Origin: Narthecium ossifragum
Lineage: Eukaryota > Streptophyta > Magnoliopsida > Dioscoreales > Nartheciaceae
Direction: 5' to 3'
Length of the DNA: 64,000 bases
NCBI GenBank assembly: GCA_963920575.1
Contig: OY986966.1
Coordinates: 20,469,656-20,533,655 of the forward strand
Shown: positions 10,870-21,583 of the stretch, piece by piece
How the letters are laid out: every line of letters begins with the position of its first letter
Position numbering within the stretch: the stretch's first letter is position 1
Position numbers and translations under genes: made by a program
The notes under the pieces: generated by a model
Database searches by the model: none
What the model saw: only the letters and a program-made list of their open reading frames with translations
What the model was told of the DNA's origin: nothing

Positions 10870-12847
10870 TGTAAGGGCCCGTCCCTCAGACCTGACTCGA
10901 CCAGCGTGGGTCGAGGGCCGGTTCCCTGTCAATTTGGTTCCACGTCGGGCACGATCGGGCGATCGTGTGGCGGTTTGGACCCCAGGGGCATTTTAGTAAA
11001 TATGCCCCCTGGGGGTCGGTTTCACACCCGCGTTGCACCCACGGCCTTGGTTTGATGTATGTGATTGTTTAGAATGGTTAGGTGGGTCCGGGATCGGAAG
11101 ATCCCTGCTCGGGCGCGCTAGAGCTCGCTATCGGGCTCGTGAGCGGGCTCGCTATCGGGCTCGTGAGCGGGCTTTCGACCCGTTGGAGGATCCGGCCCAT
11201 TAGAGGGCCTGGTGAGTGGAGGGTGGTTGGAGCAGTTGGCTCCAACCCCCTACCCGCTCCCCTCTCTTCTCTCCTTCCCTTCTTCTCTTCCTTGGCTGGT
11301 TCTTCCTTCTCTTCCCCACCGACGGCCCCTCTTCCTCTCCCTTCTCCCCTTCTCCTCCGGCTGGGCTAAAGCTTGGAGGACTGAGCTTGAGTAGAGGATC
11401 CTCGTGGCAAGGTTGGCTGGACGCGTGGAGAGCTTCTTTGCTGTTGAGGTAGGTGTTTCTACCTCGATCCTTGGATCGGGTTCTACTAGGTTAGGGTGCA
11501 TGTGTGGTTTGCTGTGGAATGCTAAGCTAGGGTCTTGTGAAATCCGTTGTGTATGCAATGTGTATGGTTTGGATCGACCGTGGCATCGTCCGTGGCCCTT
11601 TGAACAGTGTTTTCTGGTTTTCCTTAAATGGCCTTCAATCTTGATTGAATCTTAAACATATAGGGAAGCTTGTAAGTGGATTTCATTATGTTTTCAAAGG
11701 ACTTTCATCGGGTTTGATGTTTGATTCGAGTTTCCTCCTTTTTTTGCAAACTTATGGTTATGCTTGCATTTAATTCAAGTTTTGATGGAAAATACATGTT
11801 TGGTAGAAATTAAATGCTTAGTTGTTTGCTTAACCATTAGCTAGCTATGAGTGCTAGCTAATGAGGAACTGTGGAACCTTAGCCTCTTGCCGGCGAGTGC
11901 CGAGGGCTATTGTATATCTGTGGAACTTATAACTACTGATGTGACATATAGAGACATCTAGGGTAGATGTTTGCTTAAGCTCATGCATTGTATGCATTAG
12001 AGGCATTTGAGGTTAGGCGGGCGATGTCTTGGGTCGCCGATCCGAGGCTCTCGGGTAGCTCGGATCTAGCCTTAGGACCGTGGTTGGGTAGTCAGGATTA
12101 GGGTGTGATTGTCGATCTGAATCTCTGATGATTGAGGATTGCGATAGTCGGCTTGAATCTTTGTTTGAGGTTTAGAGGTCGTGTTGTCCTCCTAGGCCAA
12201 GTGCTAGGGATGCAACCGAGGAGTTCCCGACGTGGTCCCCAGGCAGTGGTATCCCTGCTGGGTAAGGGCTAGATCCTGCATGTTACTGTTTCCGTGGTCC
12301 TCCTGGTAACATGTTCAGGAGAGAGGTTTCATGACAGGAACCCTTGGGACATCGGTGGGTTATGGGACCCATGGCATCCTTTAGACTTAGGCTTGGGGAC
12401 AACACTGTTGTTGTTTTCCTCCCTTCAGTGTGCCGTAGAGTAGAACCCTACTGGGCTTTTTGCTCATTCCTACCCGGGCTGCGTTTGCAGGTGCATGCGG
12501 CAGTTCCTCTTCGGTGGAGCCGACTGGTTCAGCTTTTGGCGGCGCAGGTACATCCAGAGGCGTCTGAGGTTTTGTTGGAGGATGTAACTGTTGTACTTTT
12601 TGATATATATATAATTATGCATGTTGTAACCCTTTTTGGAGATCTTTTGGGATTTGGTATAAATATGTATTTTGAAACTTAGACATTGTAAGACTTGATA
12701 TTATTACATGATCAAATCTGCTTAGCCTCTGGATTACTTTTGATTAAATTGATTATCCTTTCCGCTTGTACTGCGTCGGTTGATGATGAATAGTGTTAGG
12801 ACCCTCACGCCCCGTCCTGGATGGGTTTTCTGGGTCGGGGTGTGACA
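10870..12847 (+). repeat. 5' LTR (1978 bp), internally deleted
   Basis: Begins TGTAAGGGCCC and ends GGGTGTGACA. Relative to the 3' LTR it lacks 611 bp (bases matching 18500-19110), joined at a GGA microhomology near 11572-11574, and carries an extra 24 bp near 11127-11171 (tandem CTATCGGGCTCGTGAGCGGG). The lost segment is exactly the hairpin array. Confidence 0.93.
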
Positions 12848-12850
12848 ACT

Positions 12851-12862
12851 TGGTATCAGAGC
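12851..12862 (+). other. Primer-binding site, tRNA-iMet
   Basis: TGGTATCAGAGC, three bases after the 5' LTR end, complementary to the 3' end of initiator tRNA-Met. Confidence 0.92.
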
Positions 12863-13049
12863 AGGCTGTAGGTCCCAGGGATAGGATTAGGCTTGCGGTT
12901 GAGATTTGAGCACGGTTTGGGATAGTTCTAGGAGTAGAACATCCCTGTGTGCTTGACTGTGCTCATGTGTGATATGCTTTTGTTTTATTGATTGCTGCTG
13001 TGTTTTGTTTCTCACGGGTGAACACTTGTCGTCTCTGTTGAACGTGCAG

Positions 13050-16000
13050 ATGCCAGGGGAACAGGCTAGCTGTCCAGCGTTGGGTCAGGGTACCGCGCGC
13101 GATCAGCGCGCTGCCCGACGGGCCTTAGGGTCCAGTGCAGCCGTGCCCCATGTGCCTGTACGAGAGGCAGAGCCGAGAGTTGAGGTCGTGGTGGAGGAGG
13201 ATACTTCGTTCATCGCCGAGGAGGTCTCTCCTCCACTCGACCAGCGTGCTGTTGCGACAGCGGTGGTCGAGTTCCAGAGGCTGAACCCCCCTAGGTTCAG
13301 CGGTACTGGAGGCGACCCAGCGGTGGCGGACGACTGGCTGGAGGGAGTCAGTCGCGTCCTTGACACTCTTTTCGTCCAGGATGACCGAGTGAGGGTCAGA
13401 CTTGCCGCGTTCCAGCTCGACGGGGACGCTTTGGACTGGTGGCGCTCTTTCCAGACCGCCAGGGACGGGAGTGACCCATCGTGGGCCGTGTTCCGTTCTT
13501 CATTTCTCGGCGCGTACTTTCCCCGCAGTGCGCGCTCGGCCCTTGTTTGTGAGTACCAGGGCCTCTCTCCTGGTACTCAGTCAGTTGTTCAGTACGCTGC
13601 TAGGTTCACGAGACTTGCCAGATTTGCCGGAGCAGTTTCAGCGGACCCTCTTGCCAGAGCTGAGCAGTTTCAGTGGGGGCTTAGGCCCGAGCTCAGGCGG
13701 CTGATCGCGGCTCAGCGCGCTAGCACGTACGCAGAGGTGTTGGATAGTGCCTTGGTAGTTGAGGCTCAGTTGCAGGAGCCGGGGCCCAGGGCAGTCCAGC
13801 CTGCGTCGTCTGCGAGCACCAGTGGCGGAGTGCAGCCACAGAGAGAAGCTCAGGGCAGAGGGGGTTCGTGGAGGAAACAGAGGTACCAGCGACGCCCGCA
13901 GTCGTACCAGCGTTACCCACCCCAGCACCAGCAGCAGCCCAGGCAGGGAGGCCAGCCACTTCTTCCGGCTGGGCCTCAGGGGCAGACGTCCGGAGGAGGC
14001 CAGAGCCAGCAGCTAGCGCTTGGTCCTCCTGTGTGCTTTGAGTGCCAGCAGACGGGGCACATTCGCCGTTACTTTCCGACGTTGAGGGCACAGGCAGTGC
14101 GTGGCGGAGCAGGCGGAGGTTGGCGAGCATCAGGCTCCGGGAGAGGCAGAGGTCGAGGCGGACCCAGGGGGGAGTGTACGCACTTCCAGACCGCGAGTAC
14201 CCAGACTTTGTTCAGCCACCTTTTCAGCCTTACCAGTACCAGCCACCCCAGCAGACTCTAGCACTTCCACCAGCTCCAGTTGACCCTCCTGTTCTCAGAG
14301 GTACCTTCCAGCTTTTCAGTTCATTTGTGGATGTTCTGATAGATTCTGGAGCGTCTCATTCCTTTGTAGCTAGCGAGTGTGTGACATCGCTAGGGCTAGA
14401 GACTGAGCCACTTGGGGTACCACTGCACTTAGACACACCCGTCGGCGGAGGGGCTCGTGTTGAGCTGATCTGCCGTTCTTGCGAGTTGGAGGTTGGGGGC
14501 CTCCGTGTCTTTCTAGACCTTCGGGTGCTAGACATGGTCGGGTTCGACGTGATTCTCGGTATGGATTGGCTGACATCGTACCGAGCCGTCATCGACTGTG
14601 GCCGTCGCAGGGTGACTGCTTGGACACCTGACGGCGCTCGTTTTGTTCTGCTGGGGGATCGCCAGTCGGCCGATTCCCTCATGTGTGCTTGTCTTCCCAG
14701 GCGCGAGGGCCAGCTGTCAGTCCTACTGGCGCGCCTTTCCTTGTTTGCTGCAGAGGGCAGTCGAGAGAGCAGTTTGCTTGCAGTGGTTTGTGAGTTTGCT
14801 GACGTCTTCCCAGACGAGCTACCAGGTCTTCCTCCTTCCAGGGCAGTAGACTTCCAGATAGATCTTGTACCGGGTACCGGGCCGATCTCTTTGTCAGCTT
14901 TCAGGATGGCACCGGCAGAGCAGAGGGAGCTGAGGGTCCAGCTGGACGGGTTGCTCAGCAGAGGTTTCATCCGTCCCAGCACGTCACCTTGGGCAGCTCC
15001 TGTCTTGTTCGCAAAGAAGAAGGACGGTACGCTTCGTCTTTGCATTGATTACAGGAAGCTGAACCGGGTGACAGTGAAGAACAAGTATCCGATGCCGAGG
15101 ATCGATGACTTGTTCGACCAGCTCCGGGCTCTTCGGTCTTTTCGAAGATCGATCTCCGTACCGGCTATCACCAGTTGAGGATTCGGGATTGCGACATCCC
15201 GAAGACAGCTTTCCGTACGAGGTACGGGTTGTACGAGTTCACGGTGATGCCGTTCGGCCTGACGAACGCACCAGCAGCGTTCATGGATCTGATGCAGAGG
15301 GTCTTCCGACCGTACTTGGATCAGTTTGTGGTGATCTTCGTCGACGACATCCTAGTCTACTCACGTACCGCGGAGGAGCACGAGCAGCATCTGAGGACAG
15401 TGTTACAGTTGCTGAGGGGGCATAGGCTGTATGCCAAGGCCTCCAAGTGTGAGTTCTGGCTTCCTAAGGTGCAGTTTCTAGGGCACGTAGTGTCAGCGGC
15501 AGGTATTTCAGTTGATCCAGCCAAGATCGAGGCAGTGCTACAGTGGCAGAGACCGGCGACAGTGTTCGAGGTCCGCAGCTTCCTCGGCTTGGCGGGCTAT
15601 TACCGGAGGTTCGTGCGGGACTTCTCCAGGGTTGCAGGGCCGCTGACCAGATTGACACAGAAGGCGGTCCCATTTGTTTGGGACGAGGCTTGTGAGCAGG
15701 CGTTCGCCCAGTTGAGGACCAGACTGACGAGTGCACCGATCCTCATAGTTCCAGAGCGAGGCGTCGGCTACAGTGTCTACTGTGACGCTAGTGGGGAGGG
15801 CCTAGGGTGTGTGCTTATGCAGGAGGGCCATGTGGTGGCCTATGGTTCCAGGCAGCTGAAGGCCCATGAGAAGAACTATCCGATCCACGATCTCGAGCTT
15901 GCGGCGGTTGTCTTCGCCCTGAAGACGTGGCGGCACTATCTCTACGGTGAGCGGTTCTCGGTGTACTCTGATCATAAGAGTTTGAGGCACGTGTTTACCC

Positions 16001-17784
16001 AGCGTGACCTCAACCTCAGGCAGCGGCGGTGGATGGAGCTTCTAGAGGACTACGACTTCGAGTTGCATTACCACCCTGGTAAGGCAAACGTCGTAGCAGA
16101 CGCTCTCAGCAGGCAGACCAGGGACAGCAGAGTGACCTTGGCAGCAGTGTCAGCTCGGCAGTGGCAGATGCTGGAGACAGTCAGTCAGTTTGGGCTTGAC
16201 TTTGAGGACCGGGCGACAGGTGGTTTCCTGTATGCTGTTCGCAGCATTCCAGTTCTTTTGGCCAGAGTGATCGAGGCACAGACTGGAGACCCAGAGCTCG
16301 TGGAGACCCGTGCTGCGGTCGGCACCGAGCACGCGGTTGAGGGCTGGACAGTGTCGGCAGACGGTGGTCTACTCTTCAGAGGCAGAGTTGCAGTTCCAGC
16401 AGACCCGGCGTTGCGAGAGGAGATCCTCCACGAGTTCCACCACTCCTGTTTCGCCGTTCACCCCGGGAGCACCAAGATGTACCACGACCTACGCCGACAG
16501 TTCTGGTGGTGCGAGATGAAGAGGTCAGTAGCTGAGTTTGTTTCCAGATGCGTCACCTGTCAGAAGGTGAAGGCAGAGCACAGACGGACCCCAGGTTTGC
16601 TGCAGCCACTTCCAGTGCCAGAGTGGAAGTGGGAACATATAGCTATGGACTTCGTCACCGGGCTACCCAGGACTCCAAGGGGAAATGATGCGATTTGGGT
16701 CATTGTCGATCGACTGACCAAATCGGCTCATTTCCTTCCCATGAGGACGACGGATCCAGTTGCCAGACTGAGCCAGAGGTACATTGACGAGGTGGTACGA
16801 CTGCACGGCATTCCAGTGTCTATAGTGTCAGACAGAGATCCCAGATTCACTGGCAGGTTCTGGAGCAGCTTCCAGGATTCATTGGGGACAGCACTGACGT
16901 TCAGCACAGCTTTCCATCCTCAGACAGACGGGCAGTCAGAGCGGACTATCCAGATCTTGGAGGACATGCTCAGAGCATGTGTGCTAGAGCCTGGAGGTAC
17001 TTGGGAGCAGCACGTGACTTTGGTGGAGTTTGCCTACAACAACAGTTTCCAGGCCAGTTTGGGTTTTGCACCCTTTGAGGCGTTGTACGGCAGACCGTGT
17101 CGCTCACCGGTGTGTTGGACAGAGGTTGGGGAGGCGTCTCTTACCGGTCCAGACATCATCAGACAGTCGTCAGAGAGGTTGGCTCAGATCAGGCAGAGTC
17201 TTCTGACAGCACAGAGCAGGCAGAAGAGCTACGCAGACCGCAGGTGACGACCTCTGGAGTTCGCAGTTGGCGACAGAGTGCTACTGAAGGTGTCCCCGCG
17301 CAGAGGGTCGATCAGGTTTGGTAGCAGGGGCAAGCTAGCACCGAGGTTCACGGGTCCTTTTGAGATCATCGGACGCGTTGGAGCGGTCGCCTACCAGTTG
17401 GCACTACCTCCGCACATGTCAGCAGTTCATCCCACCTTCCACGTGTCTATGCTGCGGAAGTACATTCCAGATCCTTCTCACGTGATCAGACACGACGACA
17501 TTGAGGTAGAGGAGGACGCCACCTACATAGAGCAGCCAGTGCAGATCTTAGACAGACGTGATCAGGTGCTCAGAGGCAGATCTTTACCGTTGGTCATGGT
17601 CAGGTGGAGACACGGCAGTACAGAGAGTCTGACTTGGGAGCGAGAGGATCGCATGCGTCGGGAGTTTCCCCGACTGTTCACCTCTTCAGGTAGTCCCTTG
17701 TTGCGGGTGTTGGCACCCCTAGCTGTAGCCTTGTTTGTGCAGGTAGGCTTAGTTGTTTCTCTTTTCCCCCGGCTTCCACCTTGA
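13050..17784 (+). pseudogene. gag-pol polyprotein, two frameshifts and one stop
   Basis: Encodes a chromovirus Gag-Pol. I chose ATG 13050 (MPGEQ) because it follows the primer site and precedes the conserved Gag core ([11 protein letters not shown]). Gag reads in one frame to about 14165, protease and early RT in a second ([12 protein letters not shown]; to about 15127), and the rest in a third from RT ([10 protein letters not shown]) through RNase H, integrase ([19 protein letters not shown]) and the chromodomain-like end (SLTWERE). The first shift falls in a run of six G (14167-14172); the second is a one-base loss near 15127. A TGA at 17245-17247 replaces an Arg codon of the sister element. 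The zinc knuckle ([14 protein letters not shown]) has lost its last Cys, so nucleic-acid binding by Gag would probably fail even in frame. A dead copy. Confidence 0.93.
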
Positions 17785-17819
17785 ATTTCGGGACGAAATT
17801 CTTTTTAAGGTGTTTAGGT

Positions 17820-20384
17820 TGTAAGGGCCCGTCCCTCAGACCTGACTCGACCAGCGTGGGTCGAGAGCCGGTTCCCTGTCAATTTGGTTCCGCGTCGGGC
17901 ACGATCGGGCGATTGTGTGGCGGTTTGGACCCCAGGGGCATTTTGGTAAATATGCCCCCTGGTGGTCGGTTTCACACCCGCGTTGCACCCACGGCCTTGG
18001 TTTGATGTATGTGATTGTTTAGAATGGTTAGGTGGGTCCGGGATCGGAAGATCCCTGCTCGGGCGCGCTAGAGCTCGCTATCGGGCTCGTGAGCGGGCTT
18101 TCGACCCGTTGGAGGATCCGGCCCATTAGAGGGCCTGGTGAGTGGAGGGTGGTTGGAGCAGTTGGCTCCAACCCCCTACCCGCTCCCCTCTCTTCTCTCC
18201 TTCCCTTCTTCTCTTCCTTGGCTGGTTCTTCCTTCTCTTCCCCACCGACGGCCCCTCTTCCTCTCCCTTCTCCCCTTCTCCTCCGGCTGGGCTAAAGCTT
18301 GGAGGACTGAGCTTGAGTAGAGGATCCTCGTGGCAAGGTTGGCTGGACGCGTGGAGAGCTTCTTTGCTGTTGAGGTAGGTGTTTCTACCTCGATCCTTGG
18401 ATCTGGTTCTACTAGGTTAGGGTGCATGTGTGGTTTGCTGTGGAATGCTAAGCTAGGGTGTTGTGAAATCCGTTGTGTATGCAATGTGTATGGTTTGGAG
18501 TGTTCGTATGCCAAGATTTCGTATTCTAACGGCTGGTTTCCGAAACGCCACCGTTTTGTCGTCTTTTTGGTTTTTCGACCTAAAATGGGATTTAACCGTC
18601 CAAATGTGGATTTCTTTGCATCATTAGATCCCTCACTTCAAAATACACTTGCTTGCAAAGTTTGATTGTATTCTAACATGTTTTGATCCTTCAAATCTTA
18701 GAAAATGGATTTCCGGAATACTGCGTTTTGAGCTCGACGGTCGATCGGTGCATCGACCGTCAGGCTCGACGGTCGACCGATGTATCGACCGTCCAGCTTT
18801 AGTATGTTTGCTTTGGGCCTGACGGTCGACCGTCGGATCGACCGTCGCATCGACCGTCGGGCTCTGTTGAGATTTTGGGTTCCCAGGGTCGATGGATCGA
18901 TCGACCGTGGGACCTTAGCTTTTTCGCCATTTACCTGACGGTCGACCGTCGGATCGACCGTCGCATCGACCGTCAGGCTCTGGTTGGTTTTGGGCTGTTC
19001 AGGGTCGATGGTTGGATCGACCGTCGCCCTTGGTTTTCTTCGTGTGGGCCTCACGGTCGATCCACGGATCGACCGTGGCATCGTCCGTGGCCCCACGGTC
19101 GATGCACGGATCGACCGTGGCATCGTCCGTGGCCCTTTGAACAATGTTTTCTAGTTTTCCTTAAATGGCCTTCAATCTTGATTGAATCTTAAACATATAG
19201 GGAAGCTTGTAAGTGGATTTCATTATGTTTTCAAAGGACTTTCATCGGGTTTGATGTTTGATCCGAGTTTCCTCCTTTTTTTGCAAACTTATGATTATGC
19301 TTGCATTTAATTCAAGTTTTGATGGAAAATACATGTTTGGTAGAAATTAAATGCTTAGTTGTTTGCTTAACCATTAGCTAGCTATGAGTGCTAGCTAACG
19401 AGGAACTGTGGAACCTTAGCCTCTTGCCGGCGAGTGCCGAGGGCTATTGTATATCTGTGGAACTTATAACTGCTGATGTGACATATAGAGACATCTAGGG
19501 TAAATGTTTGCTTAAGCTCATGCATTGTATGCATTAGAGGCATTTGAGGTTAGGCGGGCGATGTCTTGGGTCACCGATCCGAGGCTCTCGGGTAGCTCGG
19601 ATCTAGCCTTAGGACCGTGGTTGGGTAGTCAGGATTAGGGTGTGATTGTCGATCTGAATCTCTGATGATTGAGGATTGCGATAGTCGGCTTGAATCTTTG
19701 TTTGAGGTTTAGAGGTCGTGTTGTCCTCCTAGGCCAAGTGCTAGGGATGCAACCGAGGAGTTCCCGACGTGGTCCCCAGGCAGTGGTATCCCTGCTGGGT
19801 AAGGGCTAGAGCCTGCATGTTACTGTTTCCGTGGTCCTCCTGGTAACATGTTCAGGAGAGAGGTTTCATGACAGGAACCCTTGGGACATCGGTGGGTTAT
19901 GGTACCCGTGGCATCCTTTAGACTTAGGCTTGGGGACAACACTGTTGTTGTTTTCCTCCCTTCAGTGTGCCGTAGAGTAGAACCCTACTGGGCTTTTTGC
20001 TCATTCCTACTCGGGCTGCGTTTGCAGGTGCAGGCGGCAGTTCCTCTTCGGTGGAGCCGACTGATTCAGCTTTTGGCGGCGCAGGTACATCCAGAGGCGT
20101 CTGAGGTTTTATTGGAGGATGTAACTGTTGTACTTTTTGATATATATATAATTATGCATGTTGTAACCCTTTTTGGAGATCTTTTGGGATTTGGTATAAA
20201 TATGTATTTTGAAACTCAGACATTGTAAGACTTGATATTATTACATGATCAAATCTGCTTAGCCTCTGGATTACTTTTGATTAAATTGATTATCCTTTCC
20301 GCTTGTACTGCGTCGGTTGATGATGAATAGTGTTAGGACCCTCACGCCCCGTCCTGGATGGGTTTTCTGGGTCGGGGTGTGACA
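17820..20384 (+). repeat. 3' LTR (2565 bp) with intact hairpin array
   Basis: Begins TGTAAGGGCCC just after the CGGGACGAAATT block and a degenerate purine tract, and ends GGGTGTGACA at 20384. It keeps the 18500-19110 segment missing from the 5' LTR. Confidence 0.94.
18736..19119. repeat. Array of 26-nt hairpin modules (GACGGTCGA / TCGACCGTC)
   Basis: Modules at 18736-18761, 18768-18793, 18821-18846, 18937-18962, 19052-19077 and 19094-19119. Each is 26 nt with perfect or near-perfect 9-11-bp inverted arms: GACGGTCGA with TCGACCGTC in the first four, CACGGTCGAT with ATCGACCGTG in the last two. Half-modules follow several of them. The array sits about 0.9-1.3 kb from the LTR start. Confidence 0.88.
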
Positions 20385-20726
20385 AGATCTCTACAAACTC
20401 TTTTGCACCGGTCCCGAGTTTCGAAGAGCTCTTCTCGCCGGCGATCAAGCTCCGTCAAATCTCAGTCGCCGGATCTACCATTTCTTCTCTCCAATCCAAA
20501 TCAATCTTTTGATAACTTCATAGGGTTATTCTTGTCATCTAATATTAACAACTAACTAAAATAATTAACAAATTGGGTTATTGCCTTAAAAACTTACAAA
20601 CGCGGTTTTTACCAGAAACATTCAAGGCTTTTACCAATTAACCATTAAAAAAGTTATGCATGGGCATAGGTTAATATGTTAAACTAATTTAACCTTATCG
20701 CCAATTAACTAATAAAACTATATACT

Positions 20727-21225
20727 CAGGGCCGGCTCTGAGGCAAGGCCCAGAAGGCCTATGCCTTGGGCCCACAAGTCTGGGGGGCCCAGAAAAGAAA
20801 TTAAAATATTTATATAACATAGCAAAAATTTTCCTAAGTTTTATTTTAAAACATTTTTTTTTGTCTTTATCAATTGAAAAGGAATTGACCGACAAACTTG
20901 ACTACACAAGTTTGGTTGAAACTTTTACGGCCAAGAAAGTAAGGAGGGTGATTTTTCAATAGCAACAGATTTGGTTTTAATAAGTTTCTATTTTCATTTG
21001 AATCTAGTATACTATTTTGTTAAATTGTATTGAGATTGCTAGATTATATTTGGCGTGACAAAGTGATTTTTTTTATTTGATGAATTAAAGTGCTTTGTTT
21101 TTTTTCAATAATATATGTTTCGCTTAAAGTTTGTTTTCGAAGTGAAATTTTTTTTATATATTTTAAAAAATACGGGTCCTATTTTTATCTTCTGCCTTGA
21201 GCACAGAAAAACTCAGGCCGGCCGG
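20727..21225. mobile_element. Non-autonomous hAT-like element, TSD TATATACT
   Basis: A 499-bp element flanked by the 8-bp direct repeat TATATACT (20719-20726 and 21226-21233). The left end is CAGGGCCGGCTCTGAG; the right end, reverse-complemented, is CCGGCCGGCCTGAGTTTT, an imperfect inverted match. Eight-base duplications and CAGGGCCGG-type ends are typical of hAT elements. The interior is AT-rich with no transposase, so it needs enzyme from elsewhere. Confidence 0.82.
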
Positions 21226-21418
21226 TATATACTTACCACAAGTGGCAAATCCTTCTCATACGTAAAACATCAGAGTATCAGCCTTATGAAAACATGAAAA
21301 CTGGAACATCCGCATCAGTGATTCGTTTAATCAGTTTCTACTACAAAGTGACAGGACCTGTGGTGGGGCTGAGGTGTGCATCTGGTCAAATATGATGGTC
21401 ACCACCTCCGGTACTGCT

Positions 21419-21426
21419 TATATATT
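21419..21426 (+). promoter_or_regulatory. Candidate TATA box of the HY2 gene
   Basis: TATATATT, 59 bases upstream of the ATG at 21485 and 158 upstream of the one at 21584. The spacing fits a short leader to the upstream ATG. Confidence 0.45.
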
Positions 21427-21484
21427 AAGAACAGTCCCCGCCACACGTCTTTTTACTCTTTTGGGATAGAGTCCTGATAAAATA

Positions 21485-21583
21485 ATGGAGTTGAGGGTTT
21501 TGAAAAGCTTTGGAAGAAGCGCCTAAACCTTCGCCTACCGATTTATAAGGCCCAGCTCTCCAGCTCCTTCCATTGGGTTCGTC
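21485..21583 (+). pseudogene. Probable HY2 transit-peptide segment with in-frame TAA
   Basis: An ATG at 21485 lies exactly 33 codons upstream of, and in frame with, the ATG at 21584. It encodes MELRVLKSFGRSA and then TAA at 21524-21526; the remaining 19 codons are open and rich in Ser, Arg and Pro, like a plastid transit peptide. With this segment the protein would be 330 residues, about the usual HY2 length (Arabidopsis 329). Without it there is no targeting sequence. CAA-to-TAA is a single C-to-T change; an assembly error or an upstream exon are alternatives. Confidence 0.55.

Larger units (their letters stand above)
10870..20384 (+). mobile_element. Complete Tekay/Del-like Ty3/gypsy chromovirus, TSD AGATC
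   Basis: A full-length plus-strand element: 5' LTR 10870-12847, tRNA-iMet primer site 12851-12862, gag-pol 13050-17784, 3' LTR 17820-20384. The 5-bp repeats AGATC at 10865-10869 and 20385-20389 flank it, so both LTRs belong to one insertion. The LTRs differ at about twenty sites by eye, plus a 611-bp deletion and a 24-bp duplication in the 5' copy. The same lineage as the element at 1-8479, but a distinct family. Confidence 0.95.
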
